Numbered from the stretch's first letter, positions 18,236 through 27,189 are shown. The stretch is DNA of 64,000 bases from UBA6224 sp963730375 (GCA_963730375.1 CAVSRJ010000001.1:496001-560000); one strand, 5' to 3'. Translations and numbers: made by a program. The notes: a model not told the origin generated them from the letters alone.

Positions 18236-19135
18236 ATGCAAAAGATTGTATTGTATTACAAATTTACGCCTCTCAAGGACCCAGAGGCAATAAAACTGTG
18301 GCAGAAAACACTCTGTGATAGCCTGAATTTGCGCGGTCGGATTCTTGTAAGTGAGCACGGGCTGAACGGGACTGTCGGCGGCGATATCGACGATGTCAAA
18401 GCCTACGTCAAAGCTACCAAACAATACCCCAGCTTCAAGGATACGATGTTTAAGTGGAGCGATGGCAGTCGCGAAGATTTTCCACGTATGAGCGTAAAAG
18501 TACGTCGAGAATTAGTGGGCTTCAAGAACTCCGATGATGAATTTACGGTTGATGAAGCCGGAGTGGTTGGCGGCGGTAAGCACCTCAAGCCACGACAGGT
18601 ACATGAACTAGTTGAACAGTACGGTGACGATGTCGTGTTTTTTGATGGTCGTAATGCGCACGAAGCCCAAGTTGGCAAGTTTAAGAACGCCATTGTCCCG
18701 AACACGCACACCAGTCGAGACTTCATTCGTGAACTTGAGAGCAATAAATATGATGATATCAAAGACAAAAAAGTCGTCACGTATTGTACGGGCGGCGTGC
18801 GTTGTGAAGTCATATCTGCCATGATGAAAAAACGGGGCTTCCAGGAGGTCTACCAAATAGATGGTGGTATCGTAAAATACGGTGAAGCCTACGGCGATGA
18901 TGGTCTATGGGAAGGTTCACTGCGCGTGTTCGACAACCGCAAAGTAACTAACTTCAGCGATAGGGCAAAGACTATCGGCTCATGCACACATTGCCAGGGA
19001 AAAACCAGTAACTTTGAGAACTGCGCATTGGCTAGCTGTAATGATTTGGTGCTGATATGTGATTCCTGTAAACGAAATTCTGACTTGTTATACCATTCGG
19101 TTGAATGTAAACAGCAAGCCATCCCTGCTGTTTAG
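18236..19135 (+). CDS. trhO: tRNA uridine(34) hydroxylase TrhO (YceA, rhodanese fold)
   Basis: The product has 299 residues, normal for the family. The N-terminal acylphosphatase-like domain (KIVLYYKFTPLKDP, LNGTVGG) is followed by a rhodanese domain with catalytic Cys in VVTYCTGGVRCE. The C-terminus holds a Cys-rich motif pair (CTHCQGK, then CDSCKRN) like other YceA proteins. TrhO forms 5-hydroxyuridine at the wobble base of several tRNAs. TATACT ends 7 bp before the ATG, so the mRNA is probably leaderless. uvrC starts 24 bp downstream from its own -10 box. Confidence 0.9.
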   Translation: MQKIVLYYKFTPLKDPEAIKLWQKTLCDSLNLRGRILVSEHGLNGTVGGDIDDVKAYVKATKQYPSFKDTMFKWSDGSREDFPRMSVKVRRELVGFKNSDDEFTVDEAGVVGGGKHLKPRQVHELVEQYGDDVVFFDGRNAHEAQVGKFKNAIVPNTHTSRDFIRELESNKYDDIKDKKVVTYCTGGVRCEVISAMMKKRGFQEVYQIDGGIVKYGEAYGDDGLWEGSLRVFDNRKVTNFSDRAKTIGSCTHCQGKTSNFENCALASCNDLVLICDSCKRNSDLLYHSVECKQQAIPAV

Positions 19136-19159
19136 TCGTCAGCGAGTTATACTATTGTT

Positions 19160-20668
19160 GTGACAGAACAGGTGAAGCAAAAACTGGCTGAATTGCCCAA
19201 AGAGCCCGGCGTCTACTTCCATAAGAATAAGGACGGGCAAATTATCTATGTGGGCAAAGCCGCGGTGCTACGCAACCGTGTCCGTCAGTATTTTCAGAAG
19301 AGCCGTTCGCGCGACCCCAAGACGGAGGCTCTCGTCAGTGAAATTGCAGATATCGACTGGATGGTGGTGGCCAGTGAGCTGGAAGCGCTCTTTCTAGAGG
19401 CAGAGATGATACGTCGATACATGCCGCAGTACAATATTCTGCTGCGCGACGATAAATCAATGGTGTACATCCGCATTGATTATGACAGCGACTATCCAAC
19501 CGTGAGTACGACGCGACGTCCTCTTGATGACGGTGCTCGTTATTTCGGCCCATACCTCAGTACACTGAGCGTCCGAAAGGCATTGAAGATATTGCGTAAA
19601 ATATTTCCCTACGCGACGCGTCGAGTGGTCAATCAAAAACGGGCAACCCTCCACTACCACCTCGGACTTGATCCGGGTCTCGAAGAAGGTAAAACCAGCC
19701 TACAAACATATCGGGCAAATCTGCGTAAACTTATGTCCGTTATTGAGGGAAGGCGTACGACAATTATTCACGAACTCGAACGAGATATGAAACGCGCCGC
19801 CAAGGCACATGACTATGAGGCAGCCGCCACGCTGCGCAATCAAGTGTTTGCGCTCCAAAATCTCAACAATCAAGTTATTTTTAGTGACAAAGAATTTTTA
19901 GATATCAGCAAAGACCATGCGCTCAGTGAGCTGACGGGGCTCCTGCGGCTCGATAAATACCCGCGTCGGATTGAGGGATACGATATCTCGCACATGCAGG
20001 GAAGTGACGTGGTCGCGAGTATGGTGGTATTTACAAACGGGGTCAGTGACAAGGGCGAATATCGCAAATTCAAGACCCGCCGCAATATAAATAATGACTT
20101 CGAAAATATGCATGAGACAATTCTGCGCCGACTCAGTGAGCGAAATATCAAGCTCTGGGGTAAGCCAAATCTGGTGTTGATAGACGGCGGAAAGGGTCAG
20201 CTGGACGCCGCATTACGAGCACGTGACCAGATGGAACAACACAACATTCCCTTCATTGGACTGGCAAAACGCGAGGAGCAAATCGTCATCGATAAAGGGC
20301 GAAGCAATGTCAGCCTGGATGACACGTTGCTACACCAACTCGGAGGTTTTGTGACCGAGAGCCAAGATTTTATACTCGTCAACGTGCCACACAGTTCTAA
20401 TCTCGTGAAGCTTCTGCAGCGTATTCGTGACGAAAGTCATCGTTTTGCAGTCAGCTACCACTCGACACTAAAGGTCAAAAGACAGACATCATCACTGCTC
20501 GATGAGATACCCGGTTTGGGTCCGGTCACTCGCAAGAAATTGTTGCGAGCGTTCGGTTCTGTGGCTGCAGTACGGTCGGCCAGTGAGCAGGAATTGGCCG
20601 CGGTCATTGGCGCCTCTCGCGGTCGCGTCGTCAGGCAATATTTGGCAGATGGACAAGACCCACAGTAG
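19160..20668 (+). CDS. uvrC: Excinuclease ABC subunit C, short form
   Basis: The product has 502 residues, against about 600 in most bacteria. The domain order is intact: GIY-YIG nuclease (GVYFHKNKDGQIIYVGKA), UVR motif (DYEAAATLRNQVFALQ), the RNase H-like 5'-incision domain (GYDISHMQGSDVVASMV, LVLIDGGKGQLDAA) and a terminal helix-hairpin-helix pair (IPGLGPVTRKKLLRAFGSV). The missing length lies mainly between the first and second halves. It cuts damaged DNA on both sides with UvrAB. The GTG start comes 6 bp after TATACT, so the message is probably leaderless. Confidence 0.94.
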   Translation: MTEQVKQKLAELPKEPGVYFHKNKDGQIIYVGKAAVLRNRVRQYFQKSRSRDPKTEALVSEIADIDWMVVASELEALFLEAEMIRRYMPQYNILLRDDKSMVYIRIDYDSDYPTVSTTRRPLDDGARYFGPYLSTLSVRKALKILRKIFPYATRRVVNQKRATLHYHLGLDPGLEEGKTSLQTYRANLRKLMSVIEGRRTTIIHELERDMKRAAKAHDYEAAATLRNQVFALQNLNNQVIFSDKEFLDISKDHALSELTGLLRLDKYPRRIEGYDISHMQGSDVVASMVVFTNGVSDKGEYRKFKTRRNINNDFENMHETILRRLSERNIKLWGKPNLVLIDGGKGQLDAALRARDQMEQHNIPFIGLAKREEQIVIDKGRSNVSLDDTLLHQLGGFVTESQDFILVNVPHSSNLVKLLQRIRDESHRFAVSYHSTLKVKRQTSSLLDEIPGLGPVTRKKLLRAFGSVAAVRSASEQELAAVIGASRGRVVRQYLADGQDPQ

Positions 20669-20693
20669 GCTTTCTGCTATACTCGGGACAGCT

Positions 20694-21938
20694 ATGACAG
20701 ATATGGATGCACTGTTTTCTACCGACTTTTTTGTCGGCAACCGACGGCGACTGCGCGAAGCCCTGCCAGGCGACCTGCCAATCATCGTGACTGCTAATGG
20801 GTTGCTGCAGCGAGGCGCTGATAGCACCTATCAGTTCGCGCAAGATGCGAACTTTTGGTACCTGACCGGCATAGATGAGCCGGATGTCGTGCTCGTTATT
20901 GATAATGAGCGCGAGTTTTTGATTGTGCCGACCCGCGAAGCAACCCGCGAAGCATTTGATGGCGCTGTCGATCTGGACAGGTTGACGGCACGCTCGGGTG
21001 TTAAAGATATCCAGGATGAAATTAATGGCTGGAACCGGCTGGACGGCTTGCTGACGAACGATCCACATATTGCGGCACTGGCAAATGCGCCAACCTATAT
21101 TCCAGAACTTGGCATGTATGCCAACCCGGCAAGGGCCCGCCTGCTCGAGCGCTTGCATAAGCACGTCGACACGACGACTATTACTGACATCCGCAAAGAA
21201 ATCGCTCGGCTCCGCATGGTTAAGCAGCCCGAAGAACTGGCTGCAATTCAGTCGGCGATTGACATTACCTGCGAAACGCTCGAAACCGTACTAGAACCCA
21301 AAAACCTAAAGCGCTACAGTCATGAATACCAACTCGAGGCAGCCATTGCATTCGGCTTTCGTATGTCCGGTGCGACGGGACATGCGTTTGAGCCGATTGT
21401 TGCCGGGGGCAAGCGCGCCTGCACGCTTCACAACATCGCGAACGAGGCCCCATTAACTAAAGGCGAACTGGTGGTCTGCGACGTCGGTGCCGAAGTGTCA
21501 CACTACGCAGCAGACATTACGCGCACCGTGTGCGTGGGCGGCAAACCTTCGCAGCGTCAGCAAGATGTCTATGCGGCAGTGTATGATTCACAGCAATACG
21601 CCCTCAGCTTGCTCAAGCCTGGCATCAAGCTACATACGTACGAGAAAAAAGTAGCCAAATATGTTGGTCAACATCTCAAACAGCTCGGACTCATTACGTC
21701 ACTCGATCACGACTTGATTCGGAAATATTTTCCGCACGCGACATCTCATTTTATGGGACTAAATGTTCATGACGTGGGAGATTATGGTAAGGCCTTGCAA
21801 GCTGGTGTGGTCCTGACGTGTGAGCCTGGCATATATATCCCAGAAGAGGGAATAGGAGTTAGGCTGGAAGATGACGTGTTAATCACAGCGGGCGGCAACC
21901 AAGTATTGTCAGCTGCTTGCCCGGAGACACTCGGCTAA
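20694..21938 (+). CDS. pepP: Xaa-Pro aminopeptidase (M24B)
   Basis: The product has 414 residues. An N-terminal AMP_N (creatinase-N) domain (VGNRRRLREALPGDLPIIV) precedes the pita-bread metallopeptidase domain. The metal ligands are visible: the two Asp of VCDVGAEVSHYAADITRTV, His in HFMGLNVHDVGD, Glu in LTCEPGIYI and Glu in VRLEDDVLIT. It removes N-terminal residues in front of proline. The frame is open further upstream but overlaps uvrC; ATG 20694 lies 10 bp after TATACT, and an alternative ATG sits 9 bp further in. Confidence 0.93.
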   Translation: MTDMDALFSTDFFVGNRRRLREALPGDLPIIVTANGLLQRGADSTYQFAQDANFWYLTGIDEPDVVLVIDNEREFLIVPTREATREAFDGAVDLDRLTARSGVKDIQDEINGWNRLDGLLTNDPHIAALANAPTYIPELGMYANPARARLLERLHKHVDTTTITDIRKEIARLRMVKQPEELAAIQSAIDITCETLETVLEPKNLKRYSHEYQLEAAIAFGFRMSGATGHAFEPIVAGGKRACTLHNIANEAPLTKGELVVCDVGAEVSHYAADITRTVCVGGKPSQRQQDVYAAVYDSQQYALSLLKPGIKLHTYEKKVAKYVGQHLKQLGLITSLDHDLIRKYFPHATSHFMGLNVHDVGDYGKALQAGVVLTCEPGIYIPEEGIGVRLEDDVLITAGGNQVLSAACPETLG

Positions 21939-21954
21939 TTTACAATAGAGCACC

Positions 21955-22317
21955 ATGAGACATCCCGTAACAAAATTCTTACTTCGTTGGTTTGTCAGCA
22001 GTCTCGGCCTGTGGATTGCTGCCGGCTTTCTACAAAACAGCATCGCGTTCGACAGCGTTGCTGCCATCATTGTGTCTGGACTGATACTGGCCATCATCAA
22101 CATTGTCATTAAACCGATACTGGTCATTTTTTCGTTGCCCGCCATCGTACTGACCCTAGGATTGTTCATGGTTATCGTCAACGGCTTGACGGTGTTCCTA
22201 GCCAGTTGGCTGTATCATGCACTGCACATTACGAATTTCTGGGCAGCGGTATTTGCCGGAATGGTCATCGGCTTGGTAAACTACTTAATGACGACCATTT
22301 TGGAGGACGTAAAATGA
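21955..22317 (+). CDS. Four-helix membrane protein, phage-holin-4_2-like (PF04020)
   Basis: The product has 120 residues with four membrane helices. The pattern FVSSLGLWIAAGFL, LAIINIVIKPILVIFSLP, LTLGLFMVIVNGLTVFLA and AGMVIGLVNYLMT matches the small PF04020 family, which is named for holin-like topology but is chromosomal in most bacteria. The role is unknown. TACAAT lies 8 bp before the ATG, again leaderless. It overlaps secG by 4 bp (ATGA), so the two are probably translationally coupled. Confidence 0.85.
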   Translation: MRHPVTKFLLRWFVSSLGLWIAAGFLQNSIAFDSVAAIIVSGLILAIINIVIKPILVIFSLPAIVLTLGLFMVIVNGLTVFLASWLYHALHITNFWAAVFAGMVIGLVNYLMTTILEDVK

Positions 22318-22526
22318 GCATCTATAACTACATTACTATCGCATCCATGGCACTGCTGACATTCTTAATTTTGATTCAGACTCGTGGTGCAGACCTGGGT
22401 GCGGGACTCGGTAGCTCCGGTGAAATAAATACCACCCGCCGAGGCACCGACAAGACCATTTTTCAGATTACAATTATTACGGCAATCGTGTTTACGGCAT
22501 CATTGTTGCTGAGTGTCATTGCGTAA
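22314..22526 (+). CDS. secG: Preprotein translocase subunit SecG
   Basis: The product has 70 residues with two membrane helices (YITIASMALLTFLILIQTRG and IFQITIITAIVFTASLLLSV). The conserved middle GADLGAGLGSSGEINTTRRG is the SecG loop. It assists SecYE in protein export. The ATG overlaps the stop codon of the previous gene, and a GGAGG sequence lies just upstream inside that gene. An oligopeptide-binding protein gene follows. Confidence 0.92.
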   Translation: MSIYNYITIASMALLTFLILIQTRGADLGAGLGSSGEINTTRRGTDKTIFQITIITAIVFTASLLLSVIA

Positions 22527-22548
22527 GCAGTAGGGGGTAGGCAAGTCC

Positions 22549-24336
22549 ATGTCGCAACAGCGACCAAGCGTACGACTGAGGCGGCTGATACGACGTCGGC
22601 AGCGACAAGCAGGCAAGGCAAGCGTTCAAGCAGAGCGCTTGGTTGAGCGGTATTTCTTTGGACGGTTTGGTCGTCTAGCCAACGTGCGGCGGTTTGTGGT
22701 CGCGTGGGTACTGTTGATTGTGGTGCTAATAGGCGTCGTTGTGGCACAGAACAGTATCCTGAGTGGTTACTATCAGTCAGAGCAACCCGTACCCGGCGGT
22801 ATTTACCGAGAAGGCATCGTCGGGACATTTGGCAATGCCAACCCAATCTATGCCTCCAGTGAAGTCGACACGACCGTCTCTCGCCTAATATTTGCCGGAT
22901 TGTTTACGTACGATAACAACAACCAGCTCGTCGGCAATTTGGCTAAGGACTGGAAATTGGATCAAACGGGCCAGGTATACACCATCACACTGCGGCCTAA
23001 TCTCACCTGGCAGGACGGCGAACCGCTGACTGCCCACGACGTCGCATTTACCTATAGCGTTATACAAAACCCTGATGCTGAGTCGCCGTTTCGGGCCAAT
23101 TGGACCGGTATATCGGTAGAGGCAACTGACGACCGAACCGTGGTGTTCACATTGCCAAATCCGCTCAGCTCGTTCTTGAGTAATCTGACCAACGGTATCG
23201 TCCCTCGCCATTTGCTCAAAGATATTCCAATGACCGGATTACGCTCGGCACCGTTCAATAGTCAGGCGCCTATTGGGTCAGGTCAATTCCAGTGGCATGA
23301 TGTGGCGCTAAGTGGACATTCGCCAGCCGATTTGCAGCAACGAATCGGGCTACTACCATTCGATAACTACTGGCGGGGCGCGCCAAAATTGAAAACTCTC
23401 ATCGTCCACGTTTTTGCCAATAAGCCAGACATGCTAGATGCCTACCGAGATAATCAGTTGACGGCGATGGCGGGGCTCAACGCCGTGCCATCGGATATTG
23501 CCCGGCAGCCGGCCACTCGGATATACAACTTCAAGCTCACGGCAGCCAACATGGTGTTCTTTAAGACAAGTGCCGGCCCACTCAAGGATAAAACGCTACG
23601 CCAAGCACTTGTCTATGCCTCTATGCCACAGGACATCCTGTCGCAGTTGCCATACCCCACCAATCCGGTTCGTGAACCATTCCTGTCCGACCAGTTTGCG
23701 TACAACGCAAAATATACGCAAAAAACCGATCAGTTGCAGAAGGCTAAAGACATGCTCACAAAAGCCGGCTGGAAGGTTGCTGACGACGGAATGCGCTACA
23801 AAAAGGGAAAACCATTGGTCGTCAGTATCACTGCAGCCACCACTCCAGAGAACCGAATGATTGTTGCTCAGTTGGAGCGTCAGTGGGGTAAGGCCGGGGT
23901 TGATGTAGTGCCAAATTTAGCAGACGATGAGTCATTTCGCTCGTCGCTGCTCAGTCACGAGTACGATGCCATCGTCTATGGCATTACCATTGGCGCTGAC
24001 CCCGACGTCTTTGTCTATTGGGACAGTTCGCAAAATGATATCCGTTCCGAAAATAGACTAAACCTGTCCGAATACGAATCAACGACCGCAGACACTGCGC
24101 TCGAGGCTGGCCGAACGCGCATTGGTAATGCACTACGCAAAATCAAATATGAACCGTTCCTCAAGGCTTGGCAGGATGATGCGCCGGCCCTGGGATTGTA
24201 TCAGCCGCGCTTTTTGTACGTAACTAGGGGTGAGGTCTACAACCTTCAGGAACGAACGATTAACACCTCAATCGATCGCTTCAACAACGTCTATGAATGG
24301 ATGATCCGTACAGCCCAGGTTACGAACGAGAAATGA
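22549..24336 (+). CDS. Membrane-anchored oligopeptide-binding protein (SBP family 5)
   Basis: The product has 595 residues. A strongly basic N-terminus (RLRRLIRRRQRQ) precedes one membrane helix near residues 50-70 (VAWVLLIVVLIGVVVAQ). The large extracytoplasmic SBP_bac_5 domain shows YREGIVGTFGNANPIYAS, LTWQDGEPLTAHDVAFTY and typical C-terminal motifs. No permease or ATPase genes follow, so transport partners must lie elsewhere, or the protein is only a surface receptor for peptides. It uses a membrane anchor instead of a lipobox. It follows secG by 22 bp. Confidence 0.9.
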   Translation: MSQQRPSVRLRRLIRRRQRQAGKASVQAERLVERYFFGRFGRLANVRRFVVAWVLLIVVLIGVVVAQNSILSGYYQSEQPVPGGIYREGIVGTFGNANPIYASSEVDTTVSRLIFAGLFTYDNNNQLVGNLAKDWKLDQTGQVYTITLRPNLTWQDGEPLTAHDVAFTYSVIQNPDAESPFRANWTGISVEATDDRTVVFTLPNPLSSFLSNLTNGIVPRHLLKDIPMTGLRSAPFNSQAPIGSGQFQWHDVALSGHSPADLQQRIGLLPFDNYWRGAPKLKTLIVHVFANKPDMLDAYRDNQLTAMAGLNAVPSDIARQPATRIYNFKLTAANMVFFKTSAGPLKDKTLRQALVYASMPQDILSQLPYPTNPVREPFLSDQFAYNAKYTQKTDQLQKAKDMLTKAGWKVADDGMRYKKGKPLVVSITAATTPENRMIVAQLERQWGKAGVDVVPNLADDESFRSSLLSHEYDAIVYGITIGADPDVFVYWDSSQNDIRSENRLNLSEYESTTADTALEAGRTRIGNALRKIKYEPFLKAWQDDAPALGLYQPRFLYVTRGEVYNLQERTINTSIDRFNNVYEWMIRTAQVTNEK

Positions 24337-24337
24337 T

Positions 24338-24366
24338 TTGCTTGGCAATCCCTTTCAGTGTACAAT
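24338..24366 (+). promoter_or_regulatory. Promoter upstream of tRNA-Leu(CAG)
   Basis: TTGCTT, a 17-bp spacer and TACAAT give a transcript with about 128 nt before the tRNA. The leader contains GC-rich inverted repeats but no gene I can recognise. Confidence 0.6.
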
Positions 24367-24500
24367 GACCCCTGTTAACTATCCCAACCGGCTGCTTATC
24401 TAAACTTGGCGGTCTAGGGAAAAGAGCAGGCCAGCTTGGTCGCTTGCGACTCGGCTTTGCCGACTGGCCGATGAGAAAAACCGTAGGTTTGTCTCATTGC

Positions 24501-24587
24501 GCGGACGTGGCGGAATTGGTAGACGCGCTAGTTTCAGGTACTAGTGATAGCAATATCATGGAGGTTCAAGTCCTCTCGTCCGCACCA
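24501..24587 (+). tRNA. tRNA-Leu(CAG)
   Basis: Class II tRNA with acceptor GCGGACG/CGTCCGC, anticodon loop TTCAGGT, a long variable arm and T-loop TTCAAGT. The CCA end is encoded. G19 and C56 are the standard pair. Confidence 0.97.
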
Positions 24588-24618
24588 CGAAAAGAGCCCC
24601 ATCGGGGGCTTTTTTCGT
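24588..24618 (+). terminator. Terminator of tRNA-Leu(CAG)
   Basis: AGAGCCCC and GGGGGCTTTTTT form the hairpin. The stem continues outward through CGAAAA and pairs with the tRNA's own ACCA end (ACCACGAAAA with TTTTTTCGTGGT). Farther out, GAGGTTC in the T-arm is matched by GAACCTC at 24645-24651. Confidence 0.85.
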
Positions 24619-24788
24619 GGTCCTGTTCGCGCCGAGTGGACGTAGAACCTCATGAGTGAGCGCAGCGAACGAGAGGTCGCGTAGTGAGGTCACGCGCAGG
24701 AGCTTGCTTCGAGCATGACTGAGTGGAGGAGTGCCTGGCTGTGCGCAGCACACCAAACGCGATAGTCCTCTCACAATCCCAATCATGC
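24619..24788. other. Non-coding stretch with tRNA-like fragments
   Basis: No gene is visible. It holds an inverted, degenerate copy of the tRNA-Leu 3' half (GGACG and GAACCTC) and, near 24763-24780, a loose direct copy (AGTCCTCTC). The stretch between them is GC-rich and repetitive (GAGCGCAGCGAACGAG, GGAGGAG). Confidence 0.5.
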
Positions 24789-24802
24789 TAGACTTATGTT
24801 TA

Positions 24803-25084
24803 ATGAACTTCGTAAATTTTACCGGGTTGCTCGGTGCGTCACTCTTATTATTGGCGTTTATTCAGTCATCACGAGGCGTCTGGGATGGACATATGTTGGT
24901 GTATCAGAGCGTGAATATTGCAGCTGGCGCAGCATTGATGTACTACTCATACGAAAAATCAGCCATATTTCTCACAATTATTAACCTCGTCTGGTTCTTG
25001 GTAGCGGTTGTTGGTGCAGTTCGATTGCTCCACTCACCCGATGCTCGCCGCAGGAACAAGAAAAAACAACTCCCAACATCATGA
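24803..25084 (+). CDS. Small membrane protein, CBU_0592-like
   Basis: The product has 93 residues and three membrane helices (FTGLLGASLLLLAFIQ, YQSVNIAAGAALMYYS and FLTIINLVWFLVAVVGAVRL), ending in a basic tail. The pattern resembles the small CBU_0592-like membrane proteins of unknown function. I use ATG 24803 because TAGACT ends 8 bp before it, the spacing seen at other leaderless starts here; an in-frame ATG at 24785 lies inside or before that box. Confidence 0.65.
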   Translation: MNFVNFTGLLGASLLLLAFIQSSRGVWDGHMLVYQSVNIAAGAALMYYSYEKSAIFLTIINLVWFLVAVVGAVRLLHSPDARRRNKKKQLPTS

Positions 25085-25170
25085 CGAACCGCGGCAAAAC
25101 CGCGATAAACCACGAGCGGTATGCTATGATTTATGCATAAGTATCGCACGACAGTACAGGAGCACAAGTT

Positions 25171-26805
25171 GTGAGTAAAATCGGTCATTATTTGCAGGAA
25201 CACATCACTGGTGAGGTCGTGACGTCAGTCGATGCGCGACGATATTTCTCAACTGATGCGAGCATCTTTAGCGTAGCACCCGCACTCGTGGTGTATCCAC
25301 ACGATGAAAATGATGTCCGAAAAGTGGCGCGCTTTAGCTGGCAGCTCGCCGAACGCAATCGCATCATACCTATCACTGCGCGTGGTGCCGGTACAGACCT
25401 GGGTGGAGCGGCCATGGGCCAGGGTATCTTAACTATATTCCCAGCGCACATGAATCGAATCCTGGAATTTGATAGCAAATCAGGTGAAGTTACGGTGGAG
25501 CCTGGGGTCAACTATGGCAAGCTCCAGCAAACGCTCATGACTCACGGCAAGTTTTTGCCGCCGTATCCAGCATCCGTTGAGTACTCGACTATTGGTGGTG
25601 CTATTGCGAATAATGCGAGTGGTGAAAAATCTATCAAATACGGCGATACCCGCAGCTTCGTCAAGTCGCTCCGCGTCGTACTGGCAAATGGCGAAGTCAT
25701 CGAAACTGGTCGGATAAACAAACGAGAATTGAACAAGAAGTTGGGCCTGGCAACATTTGAGGGAGAGATTTATCGTTCACTGGATGCACTGCTCGAAGAA
25801 AAGCAGAGCACAATCGATGCGTTCAAACTACCTATTACCAAAAACACCGCCGGCTACTTCCTGTCAGACATCAAGCGGACTGACGGCAGTATCGATCTGA
25901 CGCCGTTGTTTGTTGGCAGCCAGGGTACGCTTGGCATTGTCACCGAAGCAACGCTCGATACCGAGGAGCATAATCCCGAGACCACGTTATTCGTCGCCTC
26001 GTTTGATAGTTTACAATCAGCCCAAGCAGCAATTCACGAGTTACGAAGTTTGCCAGATCACCCTAGCATTATAGAAATGGTAGACCGGAATTTGCTGGAG
26101 CTGGTTGGCAAGATATATCCCAGCAAGCTAAAGACGCTGGTACCAAAACCATATCCTGAAGTGATGTTGCTCGTAGAGTTTGATAGCACGGAACGACAGC
26201 AAAAACGCGCCGCCAAAAAAGCCAAAAAGATTTTGGACAAAAGCGCCAGCGGCTATCAAATGGAGACAGAGCTCGATAACCAGACACGACTCTGGAAGAT
26301 CCGCGAACTGTCCGCCATGGCAGCGGTACACGCTGAAGGACGAGCCAAAGCATTGCCGATTATTGATGATGGTGTTGTGCCCGTGCAGAAGGTCGGCGAG
26401 TTTGTCACTAAACTCTATGAGTTATGCCAGAAGTACAAAGTCCATCCTGCAGTTTGGGGACGTGCTGGCGACGGTAATCTGCGCATCCAACCACATCTGG
26501 ATTTAAGTCAGGTTGGTGACAGGCAAAGGGTCTTCCGCCTCATCGACGAGTACTACAAACTTGTTATTAGCATGGGTGGGTCCACGAGTGGTGAGTACAA
26601 TGACGGCCGATTACGGGCACCGTATCTCAGGGCTATGTACGGAGATGAGATGTATGCAATTTTGGGCAAGGTGAAGCAAATATTTGACCCGTACGGCACG
26701 CTCAATCCTGGCGTCAAGGTAAATGTATCGCTCGAAGACGTTCGTCCGTTAGTGCGCAGTGAATACGACCACGACCACCGCTACATACACCTGCCGAGAA
26801 GCTGA
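25171..26805 (+). CDS. FAD-linked oxidoreductase, GlcD/D-lactate dehydrogenase type
   Basis: The product has 544 residues. The N-terminal PCMH-type FAD domain shows ITARGAGTDLGGAAMGQG and ASVEYSTIGGAIANNASGE. The C-terminal cap domain carries VWGRAGDGNLRIQPHLDL (metal and substrate His region) and ends with the typical FDPYGTLNPGVK. The family oxidises 2-hydroxy acids such as D-lactate or glycolate and passes electrons to a carrier. The GTG start follows AGGAG with good spacing, and TATGAT lies upstream. No partner subunit is nearby. Confidence 0.9.
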   Translation: MSKIGHYLQEHITGEVVTSVDARRYFSTDASIFSVAPALVVYPHDENDVRKVARFSWQLAERNRIIPITARGAGTDLGGAAMGQGILTIFPAHMNRILEFDSKSGEVTVEPGVNYGKLQQTLMTHGKFLPPYPASVEYSTIGGAIANNASGEKSIKYGDTRSFVKSLRVVLANGEVIETGRINKRELNKKLGLATFEGEIYRSLDALLEEKQSTIDAFKLPITKNTAGYFLSDIKRTDGSIDLTPLFVGSQGTLGIVTEATLDTEEHNPETTLFVASFDSLQSAQAAIHELRSLPDHPSIIEMVDRNLLELVGKIYPSKLKTLVPKPYPEVMLLVEFDSTERQQKRAAKKAKKILDKSASGYQMETELDNQTRLWKIRELSAMAAVHAEGRAKALPIIDDGVVPVQKVGEFVTKLYELCQKYKVHPAVWGRAGDGNLRIQPHLDLSQVGDRQRVFRLIDEYYKLVISMGGSTSGEYNDGRLRAPYLRAMYGDEMYAILGKVKQIFDPYGTLNPGVKVNVSLEDVRPLVRSEYDHDHRYIHLPRS

Positions 26806-26815
26806 TAGATACTAC

Positions 26816-26844
26816 TTGAGTTTTTGGTCAAAAACAGATACCAT
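26816..26844 (+). promoter_or_regulatory. Promoter of the tRNA-Leu(GAG)/tRNA-Val transcript
   Basis: TTGAGT, a 17-bp spacer and TACCAT lie just after the oxidoreductase gene. I see no terminator between the two tRNAs, so this promoter should drive both. Confidence 0.6.
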
Positions 26845-26864
26845 GATGGGGTTATTTGCACTAC

Positions 26865-26951
26865 GCGGATGTGCTGGAATTGGTAGACAGGCTACGTTGA
26901 GGTCGTAGTGCTCGCAAGGGCGTGGAGGTTCAAGTCCTCTCATCCGCACCA
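26865..26951 (+). tRNA. tRNA-Leu(GAG)
   Basis: Class II tRNA with acceptor GCGGATG/CATCCGC, anticodon loop TTGAGGT, a long variable arm and encoded CCA. It is followed by the structured element and then tRNA-Val. Confidence 0.97.
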
Positions 26952-27076
26952 CGTCGTAACCAACATTGCAATCCAAGAAGCGAAGCGACTGAATGCAATG
27001 TTGAGAGGAGGGCTGTAGCGGTAAGTCAAAGCTTTTGCCGAAAGGCAAAACGAGGCAGACGCGTACAGACCGACGA
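26952..27076 (+). ncRNA. Structured RNA element in front of tRNA-Val, copy A
   Basis: CAACATTGCA (26961-26970) and TGCAATGTTG (26994-27003) make a 10-bp stem. TTTTGCC (27033-27039) and GGCAAAA (27044-27050) make a second, with a GAAA loop. Between and after the stems the sequence is conserved with copy B at 52321-52437 (for example GCGACTGAA and GAGAGGAGG). The first stem has four compensatory changes between the copies. It sits between two tRNAs and must be transcribed with them. Confidence 0.75.
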
Positions 27077-27153
27077 GGGTGATTAGCTCAGTTGGCTAGA
27101 GCATCTCGTTTACACCGAGAGGGTCGGGGGTTCGAGTCCCTCATCACCCACCA
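27077..27153 (+). tRNA. tRNA-Val(UAC)
   Basis: Acceptor GGGTGAT/ATCACCC, anticodon loop TTTACAC, T-loop TTCGAGT and encoded CCA. G19-C56 is standard. Confidence 0.97.
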
Positions 27154-27189
27154 AGTAAAGACCGTCCCGAAGGGGGCGGTTTTTACTTG
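27154..27189 (+). terminator. Terminator of tRNA-Val
   Basis: AGTAAAGACCGTCCC pairs with GGGGCGGTTTTTACTT. The hairpin is the tip of a longer inverted repeat (27130-27210) in which T-arm GTTCGAGTCCC is mirrored by GGGACTCGAAC. Confidence 0.9.

Noticed and set aside
24556..24786. Minus-strand frame ending VRTRGLEPP
   Set aside because: It runs through tRNA-Leu and its terminator; such frames are a known annotation artefact.
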